This document shows positions 47,423 through 55,388 of a stretch of DNA of 64,000 bases, one piece after another. The stretch is from Chryseobacterium glaciei (GTDB lineage Bacteria; Bacteroidota; Bacteroidia; Flavobacteriales; Weeksellaceae): positions 2,056,501-2,120,500 of the forward strand of contig NZ_CP015199.1 of NCBI RefSeq assembly GCF_001648155.1. The letters are read 5' to 3'. Each line of letters opens with the position of its first letter. The stretch's first letter is position 1. The position numbers and the translations under genes are program-made. The notes beneath the pieces were generated by a model, which did not search any database, had not been told where the DNA came from, and saw only the letters and a list, made by a program, of their open reading frames with translations.

Positions 47423-47447
47423 TAATCCAAAACAATGAAAGCATCTT

Positions 47448-47999
47448 ATGAAGATTAAGGACGCGGAAATTATTACGCTGATGCAAAACCCACGAACTCG
47501 AGAGAAAGGAGTTCGCGCGTTGATGGATGCTTATCAAAGTAGATTGTATTGGCATATAAGAAGGATCATTGTGGATGGTGACCTTGCGCAGGATACCTTG
47601 CAGGAAACATTCATTAAAGCTTATCAGAATTTTCATCAGTTCAAAAATGATAGTCAGTTGTACACCTGGCTGTACAGAATCGCGACCAACGAAGCGTTAC
47701 AGCAGGTAAACAAATTAAAAAAGATGCAGAAGACCGATGAAGATCCGGAATATTATATGCAGAATCTTGTTGCAGACAACGTATCAAGTGATGCAGAAGA
47801 GATACAGACATTGTTACAGAATGCTATACAAAGCCTGCCCGAAAAGCAGAAACTGGTATTTATGATGCGGTATTATGATGATTTGCCTTACGAAGAGATA
47901 TCTAAAATTGTAGATATGTCAGTAGGAACTTTGAAAACAAATTATCACTATGCCAAGCAGAAAATAGAAGAATATATAAAAGAAAATTACGAGAAATAA
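47448..47999 (+). CDS. ECF RNA polymerase sigma factor
   Basis: A 183-residue sigma-70 family regulator. Region 2 lies at ~25-95 (DGDLAQDTLQETFIKAYQNFHQF, YTWLYRIATNEALQQ) and region 4 at ~120-178 (LPEKQKLVFMMRYYDDLPYEEISKIVDMSVGTLKTNYHYAKQKI). Regions 1 and 3 are absent, as in ECF factors. The next two genes encode a single-span membrane protein and a Spy/CpxP-like secreted protein, which suggests an envelope-stress circuit. Confidence 0.93.
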   Translation: MKIKDAEIITLMQNPRTREKGVRALMDAYQSRLYWHIRRIIVDGDLAQDTLQETFIKAYQNFHQFKNDSQLYTWLYRIATNEALQQVNKLKKMQKTDEDPEYYMQNLVADNVSSDAEEIQTLLQNAIQSLPEKQKLVFMMRYYDDLPYEEISKIVDMSVGTLKTNYHYAKQKIEEYIKENYEK

Positions 48000-48018
48000 T
48001 TTTTGAGACGCAAAAGAC

Positions 48019-48552
48019 ATGAAAGAGTTCGATATAGAAAAATTAGAACGTAAAAACATTTACAAGGTTCCTGATAATTTGTTTGAAAATATTCAGGAAA
48101 AAGTAATGAATGATGTAAAAGCTACCAAAAAAGCACCTATCTTTAAAATGAATTGGGCTTATGCAGCTGCAGCATCGTTAGCATTGATCTTTGGAGCTAC
48201 TTTTGTTTTTAATCAAAGTAATGATTCAGCAAAAGATGCTGGAAATTCCGGAGCAAAGTATGTTGCGGATACTCAGGCACCAAAGTCGGAAAGCGAGATC
48301 GCTTATGAAACTTTAAAATCAGATTTAACTTCTGTTGAAAAAAACAATCAAACAGTTGTAAATCAAAATAGTAGAAGCTTAGTTTCACAGGATATAGAAA
48401 CAAAAGAAACGCCTACACCAAAAACAGTGAAGCCGGTTTCTAAGAAAACTGAAACTCAAATGAATGAATATTTAGATTCGTTTTCTAACTCTGAAATTTC
48501 AGAATTAGCAAGCAATTCGACTCAGGATGTTTATTTGGATTTATATAATTAA
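48019..48552 (+). CDS. putative anti-sigma factor, single membrane span
   Basis: A 177-residue protein: a ~50-residue cytoplasmic N-terminus (FDIEKLERKNIYKVPDNLFENIQEKVM), one membrane helix (MNWAYAAAASLALIFGATFVF, ~57-77) and a Ser/Thr/Lys-rich periplasmic part. Position 19 bases after the sigma gene and topology fit an anti-sigma factor. No zinc-binding HxxxCxxC is visible, so this is by context. Confidence 0.6.
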   Translation: MKEFDIEKLERKNIYKVPDNLFENIQEKVMNDVKATKKAPIFKMNWAYAAAASLALIFGATFVFNQSNDSAKDAGNSGAKYVADTQAPKSESEIAYETLKSDLTSVEKNNQTVVNQNSRSLVSQDIETKETPTPKTVKPVSKKTETQMNEYLDSFSNSEISELASNSTQDVYLDLYN

Positions 48553-48558
48553 AGAAAG

Positions 48559-49068
48559 ATGAAAAAGATATTATTTACACTTTTTATTATTTATGGTTTT
48601 GGCTTAAATGCCCAAAAAACGGATTATGACTGGAAAAAAATGGACCCTAAACAAAGAAAAGAGGTAATAAATAATCTTTCTCCAGAGGAAAGAAAAGCAC
48701 TTCTTACAAAGTTTAGGAACAATATGGTGATGGATAATCTGGATATTGATCCTCAAGATAAAACTGAGTTTACAAATCTTTATAACGAGTATATAGATAA
48801 CCAAAAACAGATAAAAAGCCAATTTAATTCCAATTTTAACCCAGAAACTTTATCTGATGATGAAGCAAAGGCAAAATTGCAACAGAGTTTTGAAGTGGGA
48901 CAAAAATTATTAGATAATAGAAAAAAATACGCAGATAAAATGCAGGAAGTTATTCCTTGCCAGAAAGTCTTGAAGCTGTTTCAATCTGAGGGGATGATGA
49001 GAGATAAAATGAATGAAAGAAAACCTCACGGAAACAAAAATGCTGGAGGCCAAAGGCAATCACCATAA
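48559..49068 (+). CDS. secreted helical protein, Spy/CpxP-like by architecture
   Basis: A 169-residue protein with a signal peptide (MKKILFTLFIIYGFGLNAQ) and a charged, fully helical mature part (LSPEERKALLTKFRNN, DIDPQDKTEFTNLYNEYIDNQKQIKSQF, FEVGQKLLDNRKKYADKMQEVI). The layout resembles periplasmic Spy/CpxP-type chaperones or metal sensors, though no exact LTxxQ motif is seen. Third gene of the sigma operon, ending in a terminator. Confidence 0.65.
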   Translation: MKKILFTLFIIYGFGLNAQKTDYDWKKMDPKQRKEVINNLSPEERKALLTKFRNNMVMDNLDIDPQDKTEFTNLYNEYIDNQKQIKSQFNSNFNPETLSDDEAKAKLQQSFEVGQKLLDNRKKYADKMQEVIPCQKVLKLFQSEGMMRDKMNERKPHGNKNAGGQRQSP

Positions 49069-49090
49069 TAGTTTATTTTTTTAATGTTGG

Positions 49091-49128
49091 ACGACTCTTA
49101 CAAATCTTTTTTTGTGAGAGTCGTTTAA
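49091..49128 (+). terminator. terminator of the ECF sigma operon
   Basis: An 11-bp stem ACGACTCTTAC / GTGAGAGTCGT (one G-T pair), 12-base loop, then TTTAATTTTT. Confidence 0.75.
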
Positions 49129-49162
49129 TTTTTAAACTAATTCATAGCTTTGCGAAAATTTA

Positions 49163-50191
49163 ATGATGAAAAAAATAATACTGTTCCTTTTATTTTCAGT
49201 TTTTCTATCGGCTCAAAAAATTGGAGTCATTGAATTGAAACAAAGTATAAAAGACAAAAAAGCTTTTTCAAAATCTCTTACTTTAATTGATAATAGGGAA
49301 AATAAAGAAATTGGGAAAGTGACTGAAAAAGAAGGTTTTGGCGAAGTGAAATTTGCTAATGAAGATCTTAAGACCTTTATACCCAATTGGTATTCGGAAG
49401 ATAATAAGGGGACAGGAAATAATGATATTGTTTTAATGCTTGAAGAGCTAAAGATTTATGATGAGCAGACTCCGAATGAAAAAATAATGTTCGGAAAAGC
49501 TAAAATCAAAATTTCAAGTTTTCTTAAAAGAAATGACAAGTATTATTTAATCAATCGTTTTGATAATGTGATTGTTTGTGATCCTAGAAAGACATCGAGT
49601 ATCGTAAAATATTTATCTCAGAATATTTCGGATGTGATTACGGAGTTTATCAGAGCTTCTTACACAAATTTGGTTTTAAGCCAGTATATTCCTGAAAATG
49701 AAATTAATAACTATTATTCTTATTTAATTAAAAATAATAAATCTTTGGCTCCAGAACTGAAAGATGGAGTTTATTTAGATTTCAAAACTTTTTCAAACCA
49801 GGAACCGGCTTTTGGATATTTTATAGAGAAAAATAAAAAAGGAAGATTCGTGAGGATGAAAAATAAGGAAGAAATTGTATCGTTAAGCAATGCTTTTATT
49901 TATGTTGAGGCAGGAAAGGCTTACAGATTTACACCCGTTGGTTTTCTGGAAATGAAGAAGAATGAAAAAGGATTTTACATCATTGCTTCCAGAGCTGAAC
50001 TTTTTGCAGAAACAAAAACGGGAGGAGTGATGATAGGAGCAATGGCAGGAGGAATAGTAGGAGCTGCAATCGGTGCTGCGATTGATTCCGGATCCAATAA
50101 AGGAGCAATGAATGGTTTTGGCTTCAAATCTGCGACAATGACAAATGTTTATATTGATTCTCTGACAGGAAGTTTTAATTTTGAACAATAA
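49163..50191 (+). CDS. secreted protein of a paralogous pair, glycine-zipper near C-terminus
   Basis: A 342-residue protein with signal peptide (MMKKIILFLLFSVFLSAQ); ATGs at 49163 and 49166 are equally possible. The middle has LKDGVYLDFKTFSNQEPAFGYFIEKNKKGR and AFIYVEAGKAYRFTPVGFLEMKKNEKGFYIIASR. Near residue 290 a Gly/Ala-rich stretch (GAMAGGIVGAAIGAAI) resembles a glycine zipper and could insert in membrane. The next gene is a clear paralogue. Function unknown. Confidence 0.78.
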   Translation: MMKKIILFLLFSVFLSAQKIGVIELKQSIKDKKAFSKSLTLIDNRENKEIGKVTEKEGFGEVKFANEDLKTFIPNWYSEDNKGTGNNDIVLMLEELKIYDEQTPNEKIMFGKAKIKISSFLKRNDKYYLINRFDNVIVCDPRKTSSIVKYLSQNISDVITEFIRASYTNLVLSQYIPENEINNYYSYLIKNNKSLAPELKDGVYLDFKTFSNQEPAFGYFIEKNKKGRFVRMKNKEEIVSLSNAFIYVEAGKAYRFTPVGFLEMKKNEKGFYIIASRAELFAETKTGGVMIGAMAGGIVGAAIGAAIDSGSNKGAMNGFGFKSATMTNVYIDSLTGSFNFEQ

Positions 50192-50211
50192 AAATTAACT
50201 AAAAAATAATT

Positions 50212-50250
50212 AAAATGCCTATCATATTCTTTATGATAGGCATTTTAATT
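50212..50250 (+). terminator. terminator between the paralogous genes
   Basis: A 14-bp perfect stem AAAATGCCTATCAT / ATGATAGGCATTTT with a 7-base loop, then AATTT. Confidence 0.82.
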
Positions 50251-50288
50251 TAAATCAAATTCATATTTTTGAGTAAATCTTTTATCAC

Positions 50289-51335
50289 ATGAAAAAAATC
50301 TTACAATTCACATTTATTTTCGTTTCTATTCTCAGCTTTTCGCAGGCTCAGGAAATTATTAAGGAAAGAGGAAATTTATCAAATCCTAAAGGAAATATTT
50401 ACAAATCTCTTGAAGTAATCGATCAGAGAGAAGATAAAAAGATAGGAGAGATGCCTTTTGGAGATACTAAGGAAATGAAAGAAATTGTTTTTCCGACAAC
50501 GATTAATAATTTTTTAAGTCAATGGTATACAGATAGTAATCATAAAGGTGGAAAGCATGAAATGGTTTTAATTTTAAAAAGATTAAAAACGACACTTGGT
50601 GAAACGGTAGGCAAAGAAACAGAAGCTGATATTGATTTTTCGGCACAAACTTTCCTTAAAGAAGGAGATAATTACAAATTTTTATATAAAAAAGATACAG
50701 TTTACAGCTTTAAGAATAAAAATATATCAGATGTTGTTGTAAAGAATATTCCGGTTATCATTGCAATGTTTATGAAGAAAACATATACAATGAAACCTAC
50801 GGAAAATGCTGTTACAATGAATGATCTTGCAGATTATGAATTGTATGTAAGAAACAATTCTCAAGCTTATAAAAACGAACAATTAAAGGATGGTGTTTAC
50901 CTAAGCAACACAGCGTTCTTAAATCAAACTCCGGAAATTGGAAATTATGTTCTTGAGAAAAACGAAAAAGGCAATGTTTTAAGAGCAATAAAAGAAGAAA
51001 ACGGTAAAAAAGATAAGATTTCAGCGAATGAAATGTTTGCTTATGTAGAAAATGGAAAAGCTTACAAGAAAACATACTCAGGATTTTTAGAATTAAATAA
51101 AAATGAAAAAGGATTTTATATCGTCAGTAACAGAGGATATATTTTACCTGTCCGAAATTCAGCCGTTTTTGTGAGTGTTGGTGGTGGCGCTGGCGGAGGA
51201 ATGTATGGCGGTGTTGCAATTGGACTTGTTGGTATTTTTGAGCGAGGGTTAAGGCAAAATAAGGAGAGAAAAGGAGAGATGTTTGAGATTTATATTGATC
51301 CCTTAACTGGAGAATATGATTTTTCAAACGAATAA
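50289..51335 (+). CDS. secreted protein, paralogue of the previous gene
   Basis: A 348-residue protein with signal peptide (MKKILQFTFIFVSILSFSQAQ). It shares with its neighbour LKDGVYLSNTAFLNQTPEIGNYVLEKNEKG and MFAYVENGKAYKKTYSGFLELNKNEKGFYIVSNR, a Gly-rich segment (SVGGGAGGGMYGGVAIGLVGIF) and an end DPLTGEYDF / DSLTGSFNF. The terminator between them implies separate transcription after a tandem duplication. No known family recognised. Confidence 0.78.
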   Translation: MKKILQFTFIFVSILSFSQAQEIIKERGNLSNPKGNIYKSLEVIDQREDKKIGEMPFGDTKEMKEIVFPTTINNFLSQWYTDSNHKGGKHEMVLILKRLKTTLGETVGKETEADIDFSAQTFLKEGDNYKFLYKKDTVYSFKNKNISDVVVKNIPVIIAMFMKKTYTMKPTENAVTMNDLADYELYVRNNSQAYKNEQLKDGVYLSNTAFLNQTPEIGNYVLEKNEKGNVLRAIKEENGKKDKISANEMFAYVENGKAYKKTYSGFLELNKNEKGFYIVSNRGYILPVRNSAVFVSVGGGAGGGMYGGVAIGLVGIFERGLRQNKERKGEMFEIYIDPLTGEYDFSNE

Positions 51336-51362
51336 TTGAAATTAATTACATACTAAAAATTT

Positions 51363-51391
51363 AAGAGAGAGGATTTGTCTCTCTTTTTTTT
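51363..51391 (+). terminator. terminator before lepA
   Basis: An 8-bp stem AAGAGAGA / TCTCTCTT with a 7-base loop, then a run of T. Confidence 0.75.
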
Positions 51392-51398
51392 ATCTTTG
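51391..51398 (+). promoter_or_regulatory. TAnnTTTG -7 box of lepA
   Basis: TATCTTTG, 19 bases before the lepA ATG and right after the preceding terminator. The nearest TTG is only 13 bases upstream. Confidence 0.45.
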
Positions 51399-51417
51399 CA
51401 AATTACAAGGTTCTTAA

Positions 51418-53214
51418 ATGAAAAACATACGAAATTTTTGCATAATCGCTCATATTGACCACGGTAAAAGTACTTTGGCGGATAGGCTATTGGAATATAC
51501 CAATACTGTTACTCAGAGAGAGTTGCAGTCTCAGACACTGGATGATATGGATTTGGAGAAAGAACGTGGGATCACGATTAAGTCTCACGCCATCCAAATG
51601 GATTATGAATATAAAGGAGAAAAATATATTTTAAATCTAATTGATACACCGGGACACGTAGATTTCTCTTACGAAGTTTCCCGTTCTATTGCAGCCTGTG
51701 AAGGTGCGCTTCTTATTGTTGATGCTGCACAAAGCATTCAAGCACAGACAATTAGTAACCTTTATTTAGCGTTAGAAAATGACTTGGAAATTATTCCGAT
51801 TCTTAATAAAATAGATCTTCCATCTGCAAATCCGGAAGAAGTTACCGACGAGATTATGGGACTTCTAGGATGTAAATATGAAGACGTTCTTAGAGTTTCA
51901 GGAAAAACAGGTGAAGGAGTTCATGATTTGCTGGAGCACATTGTGAACAGAATTCCAGCTCCGGTTGGAGATCCGGATGCACCGCTTCAGGCGTTGATTT
52001 TTGACTCAGTTTACAATCCATTCAGAGGAATTGAAGCCTATTTCAAAATAGTAAATGGAAGTATTTCTAAAAACGAAAAAATCAAATTTTTCGCAACAGG
52101 AAAAGAATATGGTGCAGATGAAGTAGGTACTTTAAAATTAAAGCAGGTTCCAAAGAAAACAATTCATTGTGGCGATGTTGGTTACATTATTTCGGGGATT
52201 AAAGATGCGAGAGAAGTAAAAGTAGGTGATACTATTACCTCTTTTGTAAATCCTGCAGCTGCAGCGATTGACGGATTTGAGGAAGTAAAACCAATGGTTT
52301 TTGCGGGAATTTATCCTATTGAATCTGAGGATTTTGAAGAATTAAGATTTTCACTGGAAAAATTAAGACTAAATGATGCTTCTTTGGTTTTCGAACCTGA
52401 AAGTTCTGCAGCACTTGGTTTCGGTTTCCGTTGCGGATTCTTAGGAATGCTTCACATGGAAATCGTTCAGGAACGTTTAGACAGAGAGTTTAACATGGAT
52501 GTTATTACGACTGTTCCCAACGTTTCGTACCACGGATATTCGAAAAAAGATCCTGAAACGACAATATTGATCAACAACCCGTCTGAAATGATTGATCCCA
52601 ATCTTTTAGACAGAGTTGAAGAGCCTTATATAAAAGCTTCTATCATTACTAAATCTGATTTTGTAGGTTCTGTAATGACGCTTTGTATCGAAAAAAGAGG
52701 GGAAATTGTAAACCAGAGTTATTTGACGGCAGATAGAGTAGAATTAACCTTCAATATGCCTTTGGCTGAGGTTGTTTTCGACTTTTATGACCGTTTGAAA
52801 TCTATTTCTAAAGGTTATGCATCATTCGATTATTCACCAATCGGAATGCGTTCTTCTAAATTGGTAAAAATGGATATTCTGATTAATGGAGATATGGTTG
52901 ATGCCTTATCATCATTAATTCATGATTCTAATGCCTATTACATCGGTAAAAAGATGTGTGAAAAGCTTCGTGAACTGATTCCTAGACAGCAGTTTGATAT
53001 TGCAGTTCAGGCAGCATTGGGAGCGAAAGTTATCGCAAGAGAAACCATTAAAGCATTAAGAAAAGACGTTACCGCAAAATGTTACGGAGGAGATATTTCC
53101 AGAAAGAGAAAGCTTCTTGAAAAACAGAAAGAAGGTAAAAAGAAAATGAAACAGATTGGTAGAGTAGAAGTGCCGCAATCAGCGTTCATGGCCGTTTTAA
53201 AATTAAATGATTAA
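51418..53214 (+). CDS. lepA: elongation factor 4 (LepA)
   Basis: A 598-residue translational GTPase that acts on stalled or mistranslocated ribosomes. G1 [15 protein letters not shown], switch I with [12 protein letters not shown]3 DTPGHVDF, G4 NKID and the LepA-specific C-terminal domain ([50 protein letters not shown] split over residues ~540-590). Length is typical (~598). Monocistronic, with terminators on both sides. Confidence 0.98.
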   Translation: MKNIRNFCIIAHIDHGKSTLADRLLEYTNTVTQRELQSQTLDDMDLEKERGITIKSHAIQMDYEYKGEKYILNLIDTPGHVDFSYEVSRSIAACEGALLIVDAAQSIQAQTISNLYLALENDLEIIPILNKIDLPSANPEEVTDEIMGLLGCKYEDVLRVSGKTGEGVHDLLEHIVNRIPAPVGDPDAPLQALIFDSVYNPFRGIEAYFKIVNGSISKNEKIKFFATGKEYGADEVGTLKLKQVPKKTIHCGDVGYIISGIKDAREVKVGDTITSFVNPAAAAIDGFEEVKPMVFAGIYPIESEDFEELRFSLEKLRLNDASLVFEPESSAALGFGFRCGFLGMLHMEIVQERLDREFNMDVITTVPNVSYHGYSKKDPETTILINNPSEMIDPNLLDRVEEPYIKASIITKSDFVGSVMTLCIEKRGEIVNQSYLTADRVELTFNMPLAEVVFDFYDRLKSISKGYASFDYSPIGMRSSKLVKMDILINGDMVDALSSLIHDSNAYYIGKKMCEKLRELIPRQQFDIAVQAALGAKVIARETIKALRKDVTAKCYGGDISRKRKLLEKQKEGKKKMKQIGRVEVPQSAFMAVLKLND

Positions 53215-53239
53215 GCATTTAGATGCATTTTTAATATTG

Positions 53240-53270
53240 AATCCACAGAAATTTTCTGTGGATTTTTTAT
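53240..53270 (+). terminator. terminator after lepA
   Basis: An 11-bp stem AATCCACAGAA / TTCTGTGGATT with a 3-base loop, then TTTTATTTT. Confidence 0.87.
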
Positions 53271-53356
53271 TTTACAACAGGCTGATAATAAGCGTGAGAT
53301 TATTCTTAACAGCACTTTCATGTCAAATTTTTCTAGAAAGTAAGAATTATTATTCA

Positions 53357-53380
53357 TAGTTTTGTGTAATCGTAACGCAA
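53357..53380 (+). promoter_or_regulatory. -7 box and operator of the NUDIX regulator gene
   Basis: TAGTTTTG (53357-53364) fits TAnnTTTG and overlaps the pseudo-palindrome TTGTGTAATCGTAACGCAA (53362-53380), whose outer halves read TTG(T/C)GT(A/T)A. The ATG follows after 8 bases. Three further copies precede the next genes (54353, 54407, 55015), so this is probably an autoregulatory operator. Confidence 0.65.
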
Positions 53381-53388
53381 ATTGAAAT

Positions 53389-54084
53389 ATGGGTGCTCCA
53401 AAAAAATTACAGGATATAAAAGTTGCTGTAGACGCAGTTATTTTCGGATATTTTGATAAGAAAGATCTTCAGATTCTTTTAATTAAAAGAAAAATAGAAC
53501 CTTTCAAAGGCGGTTGGGCGCTTCCTGGAGGCTTGGTTTTAGATGATGAAAATCTAGATGATGCAGTAAAAAGAGAGTTGCATGAAGAGGCGGGCATTAA
53601 GCCTGATTTTTTGGAACAACTTTATAGTTTTGGCAACGTTGGTCGTGACCCTAGGAATAGAGTAGTTTCTGTGGCTTATTTGGGTTTAGTAAATCCTTCC
53701 TATCATGAGTTGTTTGCTGACTCTGATGCTGAAGACGCACAATGGTTCAGTGTTAATAAACTTCCGAAGCTCGCTTTTGATCATGATAAAATCATTGATA
53801 TTGCGTTAAAAAGACTTCGTACCAAAATTCAGTATCATCCAATTGGTTTCAATCTTCTTAATGAAGAATTTCCTTTTTCAGACCTTGAAAATTTATATAA
53901 AACTATTATCGGGCAAGAAATTGACCGCCGAAATTTCCGTAAAAAAATCATGAGCTACGGGCTTTTGAATGAAACGAATAACTTTAAAAAAGAGGGAAGC
54001 GGAAGACCCGGGAAATTATTTACCTTCAATCAGGAAAAATATAAAGAGCTTGAAGAGCAAGGATTTTATTTCGAAATTAAATAA
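53389..54084 (+). CDS. NUDIX hydrolase-winged-helix regulator, NrtR-like
   Basis: A 231-residue protein. Residues ~10-145 are a NUDIX fold with an intact box GLVLDDE-x7-RELHEEAGI (residues ~48-70), so hydrolase activity may be retained. Residues ~155-231 form a winged-helix DNA-binding domain (NFRKKIMSYGLL, GRPGKLFTFNQEKYKELEEQGF). This is the NrtR layout, whose members repress NAD genes and sense ADP-ribose or related ligands. Related Bacteroidota proteins sense sugars instead. The ADP-ribose genes downstream favour an NAD-linked ligand. Repeated operators nearby support a regulator. Confidence 0.85.
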   Translation: MGAPKKLQDIKVAVDAVIFGYFDKKDLQILLIKRKIEPFKGGWALPGGLVLDDENLDDAVKRELHEEAGIKPDFLEQLYSFGNVGRDPRNRVVSVAYLGLVNPSYHELFADSDAEDAQWFSVNKLPKLAFDHDKIIDIALKRLRTKIQYHPIGFNLLNEEFPFSDLENLYKTIIGQEIDRRNFRKKIMSYGLLNETNNFKKEGSGRPGKLFTFNQEKYKELEEQGFYFEIK

Positions 54085-54182
54085 GTTCTAAACACAAATA
54101 TCACAAATGTTTTGCACTAATTTTCACAAATATTTTAATGTAAACCAGCAAAAAGATTTTTCAGAAAGATTCAAATTATATA

Positions 54183-54255
54183 CATCAATAGGAACGGGCT
54201 TTAGCCCGTTTTTTAATGAACAAACATTCCATTGGCTTTAGCCAAAACTTAAATG
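54183..54255. repeat. two-hairpin intergenic repeat, copy 1 (also a terminator)
   Basis: Hairpin ACGGGC-TTTA-GCCCGT followed by six T (54194-54214), then a second hairpin TTGGC-TTTA-GCCAA. The first can terminate the regulator gene. A second copy with compensatory base changes lies at 57361-57430. Confidence 0.75.
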
Positions 54256-54352
54256 AACATTAGTCAATTGTGCCATTCGTGAAAAATATTTGTTTCATTT
54301 GTATTTAAGCGGAATGAATTTTTATAACTGAAAATCAATAATTTAACTTAAT

Positions 54353-54371
54353 TAGTGTAAAATAAACACAA
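54353..54371. promoter_or_regulatory. operator copy upstream of the NADAR promoter
   Basis: TAGTGTAAAATAAACACAA, 16 of 19 positions like the consensus TTGTGTAAnnnTAACGCAA (the three central bases are free). It lies just before the -33 region, a suitable place for cooperative repression with the copy at 54407. Confidence 0.55.
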
Positions 54372-54376
54372 ATTAA

Positions 54377-54409
54377 TTTGGTTGATAAAGTCTTGCTTTC
54401 TTATATTTG
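54377..54409 (+). promoter_or_regulatory. promoter of the NADAR / ADP-ribose operon
   Basis: TTTG (54377-54380), 21-base spacer, TATATTTG (54402-54409), 19 bases before the NADAR ATG. A second TTG at 54382 gives a 17-base spacer. The -7 box overlaps an operator copy. Confidence 0.65.
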
Positions 54410-54425
54410 TGTAACAATAACGCAA
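54407..54425. promoter_or_regulatory. operator copy overlapping the NADAR -7 box
   Basis: TTGTGTAACAATAACGCAA, identical to the copy before the regulator gene outside the three central bases, and placed the same way relative to the -7 box and start codon. Confidence 0.65.
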
Positions 54426-54427
54426 TC

Positions 54428-54970
54428 ATGAAATACACATTACAAAATACAATAGAGAAATTTCAGAAAAAAGAAAACATAGAATTCTTATTTTTCTGGG
54501 GACATACAGTAAAAGAGGAGATTACAAAAGCTTGTTTCAGTCAATGGTTTCCTTTTCAATTTGAAGAAAACGGAATTGAATATAAAACTGCCGAACATTA
54601 TATGATGGCCGGAAAAGCGAAATTATTTAATGATAATGAAAGGTTAGAAGAAATTTTAAAATCAGATTCTCCAAATCAGGCAAAAAACTTAGGAAGAAAA
54701 GTAAAAAACTTTGAGACTAAACTTTGGGACGAACAAAAATATAATATCGTAAAACGAGCAAATTTTTTAAAATTTTCACAAAATGAAAAGTTCAAAGAAT
54801 TTCTTCTATCAACAAATGATAAAATTCTGGTGGAAGCAAGTCCATACGATACGATCTGGGGAATCGGAATGCTGGAAACAGATCCAAAAGCAGAAAATCC
54901 ACTTCAATGGAATGGTGAAAATTTGTTAGGATTTGCTTTAATGGAAGTTAGAGATTTATTAAAAGAATAG
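54428..54970 (+). CDS. NADAR (YbiA-like) family protein
   Basis: A 180-residue protein starting MKYTLQN; the upstream in-frame TTG lies inside the operator and is not used. The NADAR fold shows LFFWGHTV, CFSQWFPFQFEENGIEYKTAEHYMMAGKA, AKNLGRKVKNFETKLWDE and EASPYDTIWGIGM. Family members cleave N-glycosidic bonds of riboflavin precursors, and some remove ADP-ribose from guanine bases. The setting next to macrodomains and ADP-ribosylhydrolases favours the second role here (inference). First gene after the operon promoter. Confidence 0.92.
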   Translation: MKYTLQNTIEKFQKKENIEFLFFWGHTVKEEITKACFSQWFPFQFEENGIEYKTAEHYMMAGKAKLFNDNERLEEILKSDSPNQAKNLGRKVKNFETKLWDEQKYNIVKRANFLKFSQNEKFKEFLLSTNDKILVEASPYDTIWGIGMLETDPKAENPLQWNGENLLGFALMEVRDLLKE

Positions 54971-55014
54971 GAATAATTCGCAAAGAATTAAGGCAAAACT
55001 ATGCAGTTTTTAAT

Positions 55015-55033
55015 TAGTGTAATATTAACGCAA
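55015..55033. promoter_or_regulatory. operator copy upstream of the 55051 gene
   Basis: TAGTGTAATATTAACGCAA, matching the consensus at all but one defined position, 17 bases before the ATG at 55051. No clear TAnnTTTG box overlaps it, so it may control an internal promoter or be a roadblock. Confidence 0.58.
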
Positions 55034-55050
55034 ATAAAAAATTTAAAAAC

Positions 55051-55386
55051 ATGGAAGAAGACTTAAAACCCAAATTTATCGAATCATTACAAAGAAATAA
55101 TGACCAGATAAGAGAAGATCGAGCCCGAACAATCGGGGAAGATTCAGAGTTGATATACAGACGCCGAGTTGAAGACATTGAACTGAAAATAAAAAGACTG
55201 GAACGCGAACAGGAAGGTCTTATTGATATCAGTCCGTTAGACAAAAATAGTTTGACATTTGCCGATTTTCAGCCGGAAGCATTCGTTCAGAAAGACATAG
55301 AATTATCATTAACAATCAGAAATTTAAATATTCAACTGGAAGTTTCAACAAAAAGATTTGAATATTTATTTGGCAAAAAATTTTAG
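55051..55386 (+). CDS. small helical protein, unknown
   Basis: A 111-residue, strongly charged protein (LQRNNDQIREDRARTIGEDSELIYRRRVEDIELKIKRLEREQEGLIDI in parts), with likely coiled coil at ~15-55 and a second helix at ~80-105. No membrane segment. It lies 2 bases before the VWA gene, so the two proteins probably act together. Family not recognised. Confidence 0.72.
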   Translation: MEEDLKPKFIESLQRNNDQIREDRARTIGEDSELIYRRRVEDIELKIKRLEREQEGLIDISPLDKNSLTFADFQPEAFVQKDIELSLTIRNLNIQLEVSTKRFEYLFGKKF

Positions 55387-55388
55387 TT

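Noticed and set aside
53389..54084. Reading the NUDIX protein as a plain house-cleaning hydrolase
   Set aside because: The C-terminal winged helix and the repeated operators upstream point to a regulator, although the NUDIX box is intact.
55014..55244. Minus-strand frame of 76 codons opposite the 55051 gene
   Set aside because: Shadow of a plus-strand gene that has consistent spacing and an operator; no independent start signal.
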